20,061 nt of DNA from Candidatus Atribacteria bacterium (GTDB taxonomy: Bacteria > Bipolaricaulota > Bipolaricaulia > UBA7950 > UBA9294). The stretch lies in contig SPBW01000020.1 in the NCBI GenBank assembly GCA_004525685.1, forward strand, positions 1 to 20,061. The letters are read 5' to 3'. A model generated the notes under the pieces. It searched no databases. It saw only the letters and a list, made by a program, of their open reading frames with translations, and was not told the origin of the DNA. Positions 1-7,878 of the stretch are shown one piece after another. Positions within the stretch are counted from its first letter, which is position 1, and the number at the start of each line of letters is the position of its first letter. The translations under genes were made by a program, and so were the position numbers.

Positions 1-1
1 A

Positions 2-2902
2 ATGAAACAGCAGATCGTCGGGAGCGACCAGCTGGTGGTGGCGGGACTCGATCCGTGGGATGTGTCATCGCTAGTGCTCTATGAAAGAACCCAGGAGATC
101 GTCGCCATGCCTTTTGCTCTGTTCGCGATCAACGAGAACGATGTACACGACGAGGGATTTCAGGATAGGGCCCACGTACGGATTGCCATTCGCCAGGATT
201 GGGATCTTGCGCACCCGGCCTTGCAGGCACTCCAACCTTGTGAGTTTGTCCTGGGTGCAAGCGTACTTGAATGCATCAATATGGTGCTGCGAGGTGAAGC
301 GGACGCCGTTTTTGACATTGCTTCAGTGATTACGGGCCTCTTGAGTCAACACCTGATTCACAACATCCGCATGGTTGAGGTTTTCAATCAGGGACAGCCG
401 TTGGTCATCCACATCCGTAAGGACTGGCCAGAACTTCGCAGCGCCCTAGATAAGGCACTAGACGTCATTGCTCCTGCAGAGAGGATCTCTCTGTTGGAGA
501 GCTGGAATGCGTATTCAGAAGACCCCAGCTTCAGGCTGGTTGCCGTCAGTCTTACAGAGGAGGAGCGAAAATGGCTTCTGGAACATCCTGTGATTCGAGT
601 TGGGAGCGATCCTGCCTGGGCACCCATCGAGTTTCGCGATGATCAGGGGCGATATCAGGGCGTCGCGGTAGACTACCTGCATGCAGTGCAAGATCTTCTG
701 GGAATCTACTTTGAGATTGTTTCTGGTCTGGCTAAACCGGACCTCATTCACCAGGCACAGACGCGGGAAATCGACATGCTAGCCTCGCTTGCGGCGACTG
801 ATGAGCGGAGCCAGTATCTCACCTTCACGCGGCCGTATATTTCGCTCCCGGTGAACATCTTCACACGGGATGACGTCGCCTACATCGCATCTCCGGGTGA
901 CTTGGTGGGCAAGCGCGTCGCCGTTGTATCTGGATATGCTGTTGAGCAGTGGCTGGCTCACGATTATCCGGGTATCGAATTGGTGCAAACGGCCACGACG
1001 ATCGAGGCCTTGGAGCGATTACAGCAGCAAGACGTGTTCGCATTTGTCGGGAATTTGGTGACCACAGGATACTATCTCGGGCTGACGAAGGCCGTCGATA
1101 TAAAGGTCGTAGGCGATACCGAATATGACTACCAGCAAGCGATGGGCGTGCGTAGCGACTGGCCTCTCCTTGCCAGCATTCTTCAAAAAGCGCTAGATGC
1201 CATCCCGACTTCGCAGCAGAATGAGATTCAGCGATCCTGGCTGTCTGTTTCGTATGAGTACGGATTCGACTATCGACGACTCTGGCAAGTGCTCATCGCG
1301 GCGATGATCGTTGTTGGAGTGATTGCGGGGGCATTTCTGTACTGGAATCGCCGACTGTCAAGGGAGATACGCGGAAGGAGGAACGCCGAGCTGGATCTTC
1401 TTCATGCCAAGGAACTCGCAGAGGACGCGAACCGCGCCAAGAGCAAGTTCCTAGCAAACATGAGTCACGAGATTCGTACCCCAATGAATGCCGTCCTTGG
1501 CTACGCCCACCTGCTCAGGAATGAAACCGGCATGACGGTCGAGCAGCGTGAGTATCTGAACAGCATAAGCAGAAGCGGAACACATCTTCTTGGGCTTCTC
1601 GATGATGTCCTCGATATGTCCAAGATCGAGGCAGGAAGATTGACGATAAACCACGCGCCCTTCGATCTTCACACGCTGGTTGACGATTTGGAGATGATGT
1701 TTCGTATACGCGCTCAAGCCAAGGGCGTTCGTATCGAGACCTCGATTGCGGATGGAGTCCCTCAGTATGTGCGAGGGGACGAAGGCAAGGTGCGACAGAT
1801 TCTCATCAACATCCTAGGGAATGCGACCAAGTTCACTGATCGTGGAATGATTCGGCTACGGCTTTGGTGTTCTCCAGAGCTTGCCCATCAGAAGGAGGAT
1901 AGACCCAGCCTTCCACAGTCCTGCCAGGAGGATGCCCGCATCATCTGCTTCGAAGTAGAAGATACAGGAAGAGGAATCGACAAGTCAGATCTGAAGACGA
2001 TATTTGAGGCATTTGAGCGTCCTCACACTGAGAACGCTCACGCGGGAGGCACCGGCCTCGGTTTGGCGATCAGCCGCCAGTACGCTGAAGCGATGGGGGG
2101 GAGTATCGCCGTTGAGAGCGAGTGGGGCGAGGGAAGTCGCTTCCGCTTCTGCATGCCGATCGACGAGGTGTTCTTCCGTGACAGCGAGGACTCCACGCCG
2201 TGTCGTACGTCTTCGCCGCTACCTGCTGTCGGAAGCGAGATACGTCTGCTCATCGTCGATCCCAAGAGCGCAAACCGTGAAGCTGTTATCCGAATGCTTG
2301 AGCCCCTCAATCTTAGCATCCGCGAAACGTCCGACAACGAGGAAGCGTTGCGCGTTTTCCAGGAATGGCGGCCTCATGTTATTCTAATGGATCTGTCTGA
2401 TTGCACCATGAACCAGTCCTTCGCTATTGAAGAGATACGGAAGATCGAGCGTGAGATGCTCGCGTCTGACGACGATTGCGGTCACGTCACCATCATCGCA
2501 GTTGCCGTCAACCCACAGGACGAAGAGCGATTGAGAACAACGATAGCAGGGGTTGATGCTTTCCTGGCAAGGCCGCTGGAGCAAGCTCTGCTTTGGCACG
2601 TGTTGGGAGCCAATCTCACGAGAAGGGGATCTTCTTCCGGCGCGGGATTGGAAGACGATGATGTGAGCCGAATGAATCCCCTACGGATGAATCGCGATGA
2701 ACTCGATTCATTGCCTCAGGATCTGCTTCAGCGACTTCGTGATGCTGTGATAGTCGGCGATGTAGGTCGGCTGGAGGAAATTGCCTCAGAGATCTCTCAG
2801 AATCACGCCGAAATGGGCACCGCTCTTCGTGAGATCATTCATGCCTATAGGCACGGAGAGCTGCGAGAGCTGTTGCAGAAGGGGAGAACAGATCATGAGT
2901 GA
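2..2902 (+). CDS. Hybrid sensor histidine kinase with periplasmic solute-binding sensor domains (5' partial)
   Basis: Membrane sensor kinase that probably senses a small periplasmic ligand. Visible order: the second half of one bacterial solute-binding (family 3 type) domain (about residues 1-170), a complete second one (about 185-420, beginning near VRIRVGSDPAW-like PVIRVGSDPAWAPIEF), one transmembrane helix (about 427-449), a HisKA domain with the H-box FLANMSHEIRTPMN (phospho-acceptor His489), a HATPase domain (N-box ILINILGNATKF near 600; G2 box GGTGLGLAIS), then a receiver domain (about 747-868) and a short helical tail. There is no signal peptide and the first sensor domain lacks its first lobe, so the true start lies upstream of base 1. 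The receiver keeps the phosphorylatable Asp797, but the second acidic residue is Pro754 and the conserved Lys is Arg857, so it is degenerate. No HPt motif is seen in the tail. The stop overlaps the next kinase gene by 8 bases, indicating co-translation. Family assignment is firm; the ligand is unknown. Confidence 0.93.
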   Translation: MKQQIVGSDQLVVAGLDPWDVSSLVLYERTQEIVAMPFALFAINENDVHDEGFQDRAHVRIAIRQDWDLAHPALQALQPCEFVLGASVLECINMVLRGEADAVFDIASVITGLLSQHLIHNIRMVEVFNQGQPLVIHIRKDWPELRSALDKALDVIAPAERISLLESWNAYSEDPSFRLVAVSLTEEERKWLLEHPVIRVGSDPAWAPIEFRDDQGRYQGVAVDYLHAVQDLLGIYFEIVSGLAKPDLIHQAQTREIDMLASLAATDERSQYLTFTRPYISLPVNIFTRDDVAYIASPGDLVGKRVAVVSGYAVEQWLAHDYPGIELVQTATTIEALERLQQQDVFAFVGNLVTTGYYLGLTKAVDIKVVGDTEYDYQQAMGVRSDWPLLASILQKALDAIPTSQQNEIQRSWLSVSYEYGFDYRRLWQVLIAAMIVVGVIAGAFLYWNRRLSREIRGRRNAELDLLHAKELAEDANRAKSKFLANMSHEIRTPMNAVLGYAHLLRNETGMTVEQREYLNSISRSGTHLLGLLDDVLDMSKIEAGRLTINHAPFDLHTLVDDLEMMFRIRAQAKGVRIETSIADGVPQYVRGDEGKVRQILINILGNATKFTDRGMIRLRLWCSPELAHQKEDRPSLPQSCQEDARIICFEVEDTGRGIDKSDLKTIFEAFERPHTENAHAGGTGLGLAISRQYAEAMGGSIAVESEWGEGSRFRFCMPIDEVFFRDSEDSTPCRTSSPLPAVGSEIRLLIVDPKSANREAVIRMLEPLNLSIRETSDNEEALRVFQEWRPHVILMDLSDCTMNQSFAIEEIRKIEREMLASDDDCGHVTIIAVAVNPQDEERLRTTIAGVDAFLARPLEQALLWHVLGANLTRRGSSSGAGLEDDDVSRMNPLRMNRDELDSLPQDLLQRLRDAVIVGDVGRLEEIASEISQNHAEMGTALREIIHAYRHGELRELLQKGRTDHE

Positions 2903-4010
2903 AGGCGATGCTAGAGACAATATTCTGATTGTCGATGATAGCCCGGACAATCTGCGAGTGTTAGGTGAGATGCTGCGCGCGCGCGGCTATCGAGTGCGCA
3001 CGGCGGTTTCAGGTGAACATGCACTTGAGAGTGTGCGCGCGAGCTTGCCTGACCTGATTCTCCTCGATATCCGAATGCCAGGCATGAACGGGTTCGACGT
3101 CTGCAGAACGCTCAAGGCCGATCCGTCGCTTCAGAACATCCCCATCCTCTTCTTAAGCGCTGTTGCTGGCACGGATAGCAAGATCGAAGCCTTCGCGAGT
3201 GGTGGCGTAGACTACATCACAAAGCCATTTCAAGCAGAAGAGGTCCTCTCAAGAATTGATACGCATCTTACGTTGAGCATGCTACGCACGCGTCTTGAAG
3301 AGCAGGTGAAAGAGAGAACCGCGGCGCTCGTGCAGTCTCAGGAGGATTTGAGAAGTCTCGCTTCAAAATTGCGACGACTTGGCGCACACTCATTAGCAAG
3401 TGAGGAGAACGAGCGAAAGCGACTCGCCCGCGACCTGCACGATCTTGTGGGGCAGAATTTGACCGTTCTCGGAATCGCGATTCAGCGTCTGGCTGCCAAG
3501 TGTGTCACTGAAGAGGCTCGATCTATCCTCGACGATGCGCAGACACTTCTGTATGAGACCGTCGAACGCGTACATAATGTAATGAGTGAGCTGAGACCAC
3601 CTGTTCTCGACGACTACGGAATCGCCTCAGCGATTAGGTGGTATGCTGAGCAGTTTGCAGAGCGAACTGGACTGCCGATTACCGTTGAGGGCGTGGATCT
3701 GTCAGGCCACCTCGACGCGAATGTAGAGACCGCACTTTATCGGGTGACGCAAGAAGCCGTCACCAATATCGTTCGGCACGCGCAGGCGTCAAAGGCTGAC
3801 ATCAACGTTACATCTGATCAGAAAGCGGTGCGCATTGTCATATCTGATGACGGGATTGGGTTCGATCCAGATCACATCAGAGAGCCTGGCAGTGCCGGCG
3901 GTTGGGGACACATCGGCATGAGAGAACGAATTGAACTCATCGGCGGGAGCTTGAGCATTGAGTCGGCGCGAGGCAGGGGCACTCGGGTGGTAATGGAGGT
4001 TCCGCTTTGA
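2895..4010 (+). CDS. Receiver-histidine kinase (REC-HisKA_3-HATPase), NarX/DesK-like
   Basis: Soluble kinase of 371 residues with an N-terminal receiver. The receiver spans about 8-125, with acidic pair VDDSPDN, phospho-acceptor Asp58 in LLDIRMPGMNG and conserved Lys in YITKPFQ. A coiled-coil linker (about 130-170) follows, then a HisKA_3 dimerisation domain with RDLHDLVGQNL (His182) and a HATPase domain ending with DDGIGFDP and GHIGMRERIELIGG. I chose the ATG at 2895 because GGGGAG lies 8 bases upstream and the protein then begins just before the receiver; a longer in-frame reading from 2781 lies entirely inside the preceding gene. HisKA_3 kinases normally pair with NarL/LuxR regulators, and the next gene is one. 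The intact receiver suggests its kinase activity is set by phosphorylation from elsewhere, plausibly from the upstream hybrid kinase whose own receiver is degenerate. No membrane segment is visible. Confidence 0.93.
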   Translation: MSEGDARDNILIVDDSPDNLRVLGEMLRARGYRVRTAVSGEHALESVRASLPDLILLDIRMPGMNGFDVCRTLKADPSLQNIPILFLSAVAGTDSKIEAFASGGVDYITKPFQAEEVLSRIDTHLTLSMLRTRLEEQVKERTAALVQSQEDLRSLASKLRRLGAHSLASEENERKRLARDLHDLVGQNLTVLGIAIQRLAAKCVTEEARSILDDAQTLLYETVERVHNVMSELRPPVLDDYGIASAIRWYAEQFAERTGLPITVEGVDLSGHLDANVETALYRVTQEAVTNIVRHAQASKADINVTSDQKAVRIVISDDGIGFDPDHIREPGSAGGWGHIGMRERIELIGGSLSIESARGRGTRVVMEVPL

Positions 4011-4666
4011 CGATTCGCATAGTTCTTGCGGATGACCATGCCATTGTGCGTGACGGCATTCGAGCGATCTTGAGCGAGCATGCGGATATCGAAGTCGTGG
4101 GCGAAGCTGAGGATGGCATCCAAATGGTTCACGAGACGAGGCGGCTATGCCCAGACATCGTCATCGTCGACATAACGATGCCTCGTATGAATGGAATCAA
4201 CGCCATCCGTCGGCTAAGGAATCTGGGCATTCCGACACGCGCCATCGTACTGTCCATGCATTCGACCGTAGAGCATGTTCTGGATGCCCTCCGATCGGGC
4301 GCACAGGGATATGTTCTCAAACACTCTTTGGGCGCTGAACTTGTGGCGGCAATCCGTCTTGTTGCACAAGGTCATCGCTACTTGAGCAAAGCGGTATCGG
4401 AATCGATTGTGAATCACCACCTCTTAAGCCTCACTCCAAGTGGAGTTGCTCGCCGCCCGCGCATGGAGCACCTCAGTTCACGAGAGCGTCAGATCCTCCA
4501 ATTGATCGTTGAGGGTAAAACCAACACATTGATTGCGGACACGCTCCGTCTCTCCCGCAGCACGATCTACACCTATAGAAGCCGGATGATGCGCAAACTG
4601 GGCGTCAGTAGCCTTGCTGAGCTGGTGCGCATCGCCCTTGAGCGCGATTTCACTACGTCAGCGTAG
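4007..4666 (+). CDS. NarL/LuxR-family response regulator
   Basis: DNA-binding output of the cassette, 219 residues. The receiver spans about 3-120, with acidic pair ADDH, phospho-acceptor Asp55 in VIVDITMPRMNG, and KHS at the usual lysine position. A C-terminal LuxR helix-turn-helix follows (about 153-215: LSSRERQILQLIVEG, then NTLIADTLRLS, STIYTYRSRMMRKLGV). The start is TTG at 4007, preceded by GGAGG at 3996-3999 region with a 7-base spacer, and it overlaps the stop of the kinase gene as TTGA. The rare start plus overlap suggests translational coupling and low stoichiometry relative to the kinase. The natural target is the metabolic and transport operon that follows on the same strand, but no operator could be identified from one copy of the sequence. 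Family call is firm; the regulon is inference. Confidence 0.94.
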   Translation: MTIRIVLADDHAIVRDGIRAILSEHADIEVVGEAEDGIQMVHETRRLCPDIVIVDITMPRMNGINAIRRLRNLGIPTRAIVLSMHSTVEHVLDALRSGAQGYVLKHSLGAELVAAIRLVAQGHRYLSKAVSESIVNHHLLSLTPSGVARRPRMEHLSSRERQILQLIVEGKTNTLIADTLRLSRSTIYTYRSRMMRKLGVSSLAELVRIALERDFTTSA

Positions 4667-4668
4667 TG
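4651..4668 (+). terminator. Short perfect hairpin spanning the response-regulator stop codon
   Basis: CACTACG (4651-4657), loop TCAG, CGTAGTG (4662-4668): a perfect 7-bp stem that contains the TAG stop of the regulator gene. No T-run follows, so it is at best a weak or factor-assisted terminator, or a 3'-end stabiliser. Confidence 0.3.
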
Positions 4669-4784
4669 CGTGCGACCATCGCTCCGTTCACCTCCTTCGC
4701 GGCCTCCTATCAAGAAATTGCTACACACATCATCTAGATCTGTGGACAGACAATCTGAACCTCTGCTTCTAAGCTCTTTCTACT

Positions 4785-4811
4785 GTCAGTCTGGCAACAA
4801 GACAGGCTGAC
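4785..4811 (+). promoter_or_regulatory. Leader hairpin upstream of the metabolic operon
   Basis: In the 178-base gap between regulator and first metabolic gene, GTCAGTCTG (4785-4793) pairs with CAGGCTGAC (4803-4811) through nine pairs including one G-U, with a 9-base loop. It ends about 20 bases before the GGAGG ribosome site of the next gene. No T-run follows. It may be a leader structure, a processing signal, or on DNA an inverted-repeat operator for the adjacent regulator. I found no convincing -35/-10 pair in this gap. Confidence 0.4.
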
Positions 4812-4844
4812 GACATCCAAGCGAGGTTGTGGAGGTCTGCTGCG

Positions 4845-5141
4845 ATGCCATATCCACTGACGGTGTTCGAGTCACTCGATCGGGATCTTCTGAACCGGCA
4901 CGAACAGAGTATGCAATTCACATTCGAGCCTGGTGTCCTTTCGAAAAAAGTCAAGCTTCTCATGGCCATGGCCATCGATTCTGCCTTGGGTACGCCGCAC
5001 GGCGTGAAGTCACTGGCTGAGCAGGCCATCGAGGCTGGCGCGACAAAGGAAGAAGTGGCTGAGACCGTGCGCGTAGCCGTCTATGTTGGCGGCGCATTCA
5101 GCATTTACAACCTGGGGCGCGGGCTTGACGAACTATTCTAA
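4845..5141 (+). CDS. Carboxymuconolactone decarboxylase-like (AhpD-fold) small protein lacking the CxxC
   Basis: 98-residue all-helical protein of the carboxymuconolactone decarboxylase/AhpD superfamily, recognised from the core SKKVKLLMAMAIDSALGT, the run QAIEAGATKEEVAETVRVA and the following VYVGGAFSIYN. In AhpD-type members the region after ALG carries CxxC and a downstream His used for redox or proton relay. Here that stretch reads GTPHGVKSL, so both cysteines and that histidine are absent and there is no cysteine in the protein. It is therefore unlikely to be a thiol peroxidase and may bind a ligand or scaffold a partner. The ATG at 4845 is preferred because GGAGG (4831-4835) lies 9 bases upstream; a TTG at 4827 in the same frame has no good ribosome site. 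It is the first gene of the metabolic run, ahead of the flavoprotein and AOR genes. The family call is moderately firm; the function is unknown. Confidence 0.8.
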   Translation: MPYPLTVFESLDRDLLNRHEQSMQFTFEPGVLSKKVKLLMAMAIDSALGTPHGVKSLAEQAIEAGATKEEVAETVRVAVYVGGAFSIYNLGRGLDELF

Positions 5142-5181
5142 GTTCTATGTCCGCTTCGTGCTATGCAGCCATTGAGCCAAG

Positions 5182-5211
5182 GACTCAGCCGAGCGCATCC
5201 TGAACTGAGTC
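5182..5211 (+). promoter_or_regulatory. Inverted repeat between the CMD-like gene and the flavoprotein gene
   Basis: GACTCAG (5182-5188) and CTGAGTC (5205-5211) are perfect inverted arms around a 16-base loop. The right arm overlaps a second near-palindrome, ACTGAGTCAGT (5204-5214). The gap is 153 bases, so this could be a weak terminator, a processing hairpin, or a regulator site for a second promoter before the flavoprotein. No T-run follows. Confidence 0.3.
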
Positions 5212-5294
5212 AGTCAAGGCGACGAGCATGACGTCCTCGAATGATAGAGTATTCCGGCAAACGCCTCGGGGATCGCGAGAAAAGGAGAGAGCAA

Positions 5295-5966
5295 ATGGCA
5301 AAAATCATCGGCCTGTGCGGAAGTCCGCGAAAAGGTGCCACGGAATACGCCCTTGAGAGGGCGTTGGCTGCTGCGGAAGTCATTCCGGGAGTGGAGTCCG
5401 AGCTCATGGTTCTGCGTGGCAAGAACATCAAACGGTGCACGCACTGCAATCTCTGTATGGAATCGACCACTCCTCTTCCCAACTACTGCCCGCAGGATGA
5501 CGACATGAAGGAGCTGATCGATCAGTTCGTCACTGGAGATGGATTCATCATTGCATCCCCAGTGTATGAGGCGACAGTCACGGGATTGCTGAAGGATTTC
5601 ATGGATCGGTTCCGTGCCAAGGCGTTTGCCAATCTCCGCAGAGGAGAGAACCCGTTCGCCAAGAATCCTCGTGTCGGAGGAGGCATTGCCGTCGGAGGAA
5701 CGCGTCACGGAGGGCAGGAATTGACACTCACGACCATCAACAACTTCTTCCTTACCTACGAATTCCTGGTGACCGGGGGGCCTCTCGGCAACTACCTCGG
5801 CGCTTGCGTGTGGTCCAAGGATCGCAAAGCAAAGGGTGTAGAAGAGGACGAGGTTGGAGTCGAGCGACTGGAGAAGCTGGGCAAGAGAGTGGCTGAATAC
5901 GCCGTTGTCCTTGAGGCAGGCAGGCTGGCAGCACAAGAGCAGAATCTCGATCTCTCATGCTTGTAG
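5295..5966 (+). CDS. Iron-sulfur flavoprotein (NADPH-dependent FMN reductase / Isf-like)
   Basis: Flavodoxin-fold electron-transfer protein of 223 residues. The N-terminus has the FMN-phosphate loop GLCGSPRKGATEYAL (about 5-20). A cysteine cluster, Cys48, Cys51, Cys54 and Cys65 in CTHCNLC...NYC, resembles the compact [4Fe-4S] site of archaeal-type iron-sulfur flavoproteins, here with ten residues before the last Cys. ASPVYEATVTGLLKDFMDR (about 96-114) is the second conserved flavin-site segment and GGIAVGGTRHGGQE the third. The start ATG at 5295 has AAAGGAGAG just upstream; an ATG at 5241 in frame lacks a ribosome site and adds a non-conserved extension. Such proteins shuttle single and paired electrons between ferredoxin and other acceptors. 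Placed directly before two ferredoxin-linked AOR enzymes, it is a likely redox partner. Family is firm; the partner is inferred. Confidence 0.88.
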   Translation: MAKIIGLCGSPRKGATEYALERALAAAEVIPGVESELMVLRGKNIKRCTHCNLCMESTTPLPNYCPQDDDMKELIDQFVTGDGFIIASPVYEATVTGLLKDFMDRFRAKAFANLRRGENPFAKNPRVGGGIAVGGTRHGGQELTLTTINNFFLTYEFLVTGGPLGNYLGACVWSKDRKAKGVEEDEVGVERLEKLGKRVAEYAVVLEAGRLAAQEQNLDLSCL

Positions 5967-6027
5967 GCAACTGCTGGGCTAATGAGTGGGAACTGATTGA
6001 TGCCCGACTCGTCCCCAGGATTGGAGA

Positions 6028-7878
6028 ATGATGCGTAGGACCGTCACCGTGAGTCTGACAGACCGTAGTATCAGCTCTGTCGCTACACCAAGCGAAGATA
6101 TTGCCGCGTACTTGGGTGGCAGAGGCTATGCAGCGCATCTGCTGTACGACCTCGTTCCACCTGAGGTTGATGCCCTCGATCCCCGCAATGTGTTGATTCT
6201 GTCTTCAGGCCTACTCAACGGGACATCTTGGCCTGCCGCCTCTCGCTATCACCTAACGTTTCGGTCCCCGCTTACGGGCTGCTATGGATACGCTAACGCA
6301 GGCGGGAAGCTTGGTCCGTACTTGGCCAATGCTGGAGTGGACGCATTGGTGATTACAGGAGCCGCAGAGACACCGAGCCTGGTGGTAATCGATGGAGAAA
6401 CCGTTCGAGTAGAGGCAGCAGACGACGTATGGGGTATGACAACGAGCGAGACGGAAGCTCGTCTGTCCAAAAAATACCCTGATGCGGCCATCGCCTGCAT
6501 CGGGCCGGCAGGTGAACATGGCGTGCTCTTCGCCAGTGTCATGAACGACGGAGGCCGAGCAGCAGGCCGAACGGGCGGTGGGGCCGTATTCGGGTCGAAG
6601 AAACTGAAGGCAGTGGTCGTCTGTAGAAGCAGTTCCCGCTCGCTCTCTCAAGAGTTCCGTGTTGAGGCGAAGGCGGCCACACAAAAGATTCTGTCGTCTC
6701 CCATGATTGCCGATCTTCGCAAGTGGGGAACGCCCTTCCTATTGGCCATCAAGAATCACGTTGGCGATCTGCCAACGAAGAATCATCAATTGGGCCAAGT
6801 CCCCTTCATCGACAAGATCGATGCCGAGGCATTTGAGGAATACAAGATTGAGATCAAGGGCTGCTTGGGGTGTCCCATTCGTTGCGGCCGCATCTCAGAA
6901 GTGAAGGCTGGCGCGTATCAGTGCCGCACTGCAGGCCCTGAATACGAGACGATCGATTCGTTCGGCCCGCAATGCTACTGCGAGGATGCCGAGGCAATCA
7001 TCTATGCCAGCATGCTGTGCAACGAGTTGGGTATGGACACGCTGTCGACGGGGGCATCCATTGCGTTCGCCATGGAGTGCTTTGAAAACGGACTTCTCGA
7101 CGACTCGAATCTAGACCTGAGCTGGGGCAATGCAGAGGCGATCGTCCAGCTCGTAAAGCAAATTGCACTCAGAGAAGGCCTCGGTGGCGTGCTGGCAGAC
7201 GGCGTGCGTCGTGCTGCGAAGGCAATTGGGAAGGGGTCCTCAAGATTTGCGATTGAGGTCAAGGGATTAGAGGTCCCATCTCAAGAGGGGCGAGTGCTCA
7301 AGGGATTCGCCCTCGGGCATGCAACATCCAATCGAGGCGCAGATCATCTTTATGGATTGCCAACCATTGATACGGCGCGACTTGTGGATGCGGGCAATGC
7401 CATGATTCCACATGTCATGCCATCTGTCATGGACCCGAGCGAGGAAGCCTGCAAACCTGATTTGCTATTCTTCAGCGAACACTACTGTGCTGTTGCTGAC
7501 TCTCTGGGCGTATGTAAATTCAGCACAGTCGAAACCTACCCGTTGTATCCCGAGGACCTCGCGAAGGGATTGAAAGCGATGGGGGTGAACACGGACTCCA
7601 ATGACCTGCTATCCACGGGTGAGCGAATCGTCAACCTAGAGCGAATGTACAATGCCCGACTAGGACTTACAGCCAAGGACGATAAGCTCCCATTACGTTT
7701 CACAGAAGAGACGCTGCTTGTACAGCATGGCGAGAACGTCAGCGAACACACAATCCAAGACATGGATGCGATGCTGGCGAAATACTACGCACTTCGTGGT
7801 TGGGATGAGAACGGAATTCCTACGGCCGCGAAACTAAGAGAGCTGAATCTGGGGTTTCTCATCGGAGCGGTGCAATGA
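6028..7878 (+). CDS. Aldehyde ferredoxin oxidoreductase family protein, copy 1
   Basis: 616-residue tungsten/molybdenum bis-pterin enzyme of the AOR family, about the usual length. The N-terminal domain shows GGRGYAAHLLYD (about 30-41) and GYANAGGKLGPYLANAGVDAL with the family's G-rich pterin-binding run. The [4Fe-4S] ligands are Cys279, Cys282, Cys286 (GCLGCPIRC) and Cys496 (SLGVCKF), matching the CX2CX3C plus distant Cys layout of Pyrococcus AOR. GPEYETIDSFG supplies the conserved Glu, ELGMDTLSTG is the pterin-contact motif, and NRGADHL carries the conserved His. AOR members usually oxidise aldehydes to acids with ferredoxin, but the family also includes BamB, which reduces an aromatic ring, so substrate cannot be read from homology. 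ATG at 6028 or 6031 is possible; AGGA at 6017-6020 suits either. It overlaps the next AOR gene by 4 bases (ATGA). Confidence 0.95.
   Translation: MMRRTVTVSLTDRSISSVATPSEDIAAYLGGRGYAAHLLYDLVPPEVDALDPRNVLILSSGLLNGTSWPAASRYHLTFRSPLTGCYGYANAGGKLGPYLANAGVDALVITGAAETPSLVVIDGETVRVEAADDVWGMTTSETEARLSKKYPDAAIACIGPAGEHGVLFASVMNDGGRAAGRTGGGAVFGSKKLKAVVVCRSSSRSLSQEFRVEAKAATQKILSSPMIADLRKWGTPFLLAIKNHVGDLPTKNHQLGQVPFIDKIDAEAFEEYKIEIKGCLGCPIRCGRISEVKAGAYQCRTAGPEYETIDSFGPQCYCEDAEAIIYASMLCNELGMDTLSTGASIAFAMECFENGLLDDSNLDLSWGNAEAIVQLVKQIALREGLGGVLADGVRRAAKAIGKGSSRFAIEVKGLEVPSQEGRVLKGFALGHATSNRGADHLYGLPTIDTARLVDAGNAMIPHVMPSVMDPSEEACKPDLLFFSEHYCAVADSLGVCKFSTVETYPLYPEDLAKGLKAMGVNTDSNDLLSTGERIVNLERMYNARLGLTAKDDKLPLRFTEETLLVQHGENVSEHTIQDMDAMLAKYYALRGWDENGIPTAAKLRELNLGFLIGAVQ

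Noticed and set aside
2781..2894. Upstream start for the second kinase
   Set aside because: It lies wholly inside the first kinase gene in another frame, and the ATG at 2895 has a good ribosome site directly before the receiver domain.
4667..4844. Sigma-70 promoter for the metabolic operon
   Set aside because: TTGCTA at 4718-4723 has no acceptable -10 element at 16-18 bases, so no promoter is called.
5214..5936. Long minus-strand open frame opposite the flavoprotein gene
   Set aside because: It is antisense to a clearly recognised flavoprotein gene and its translation shows no family motif.
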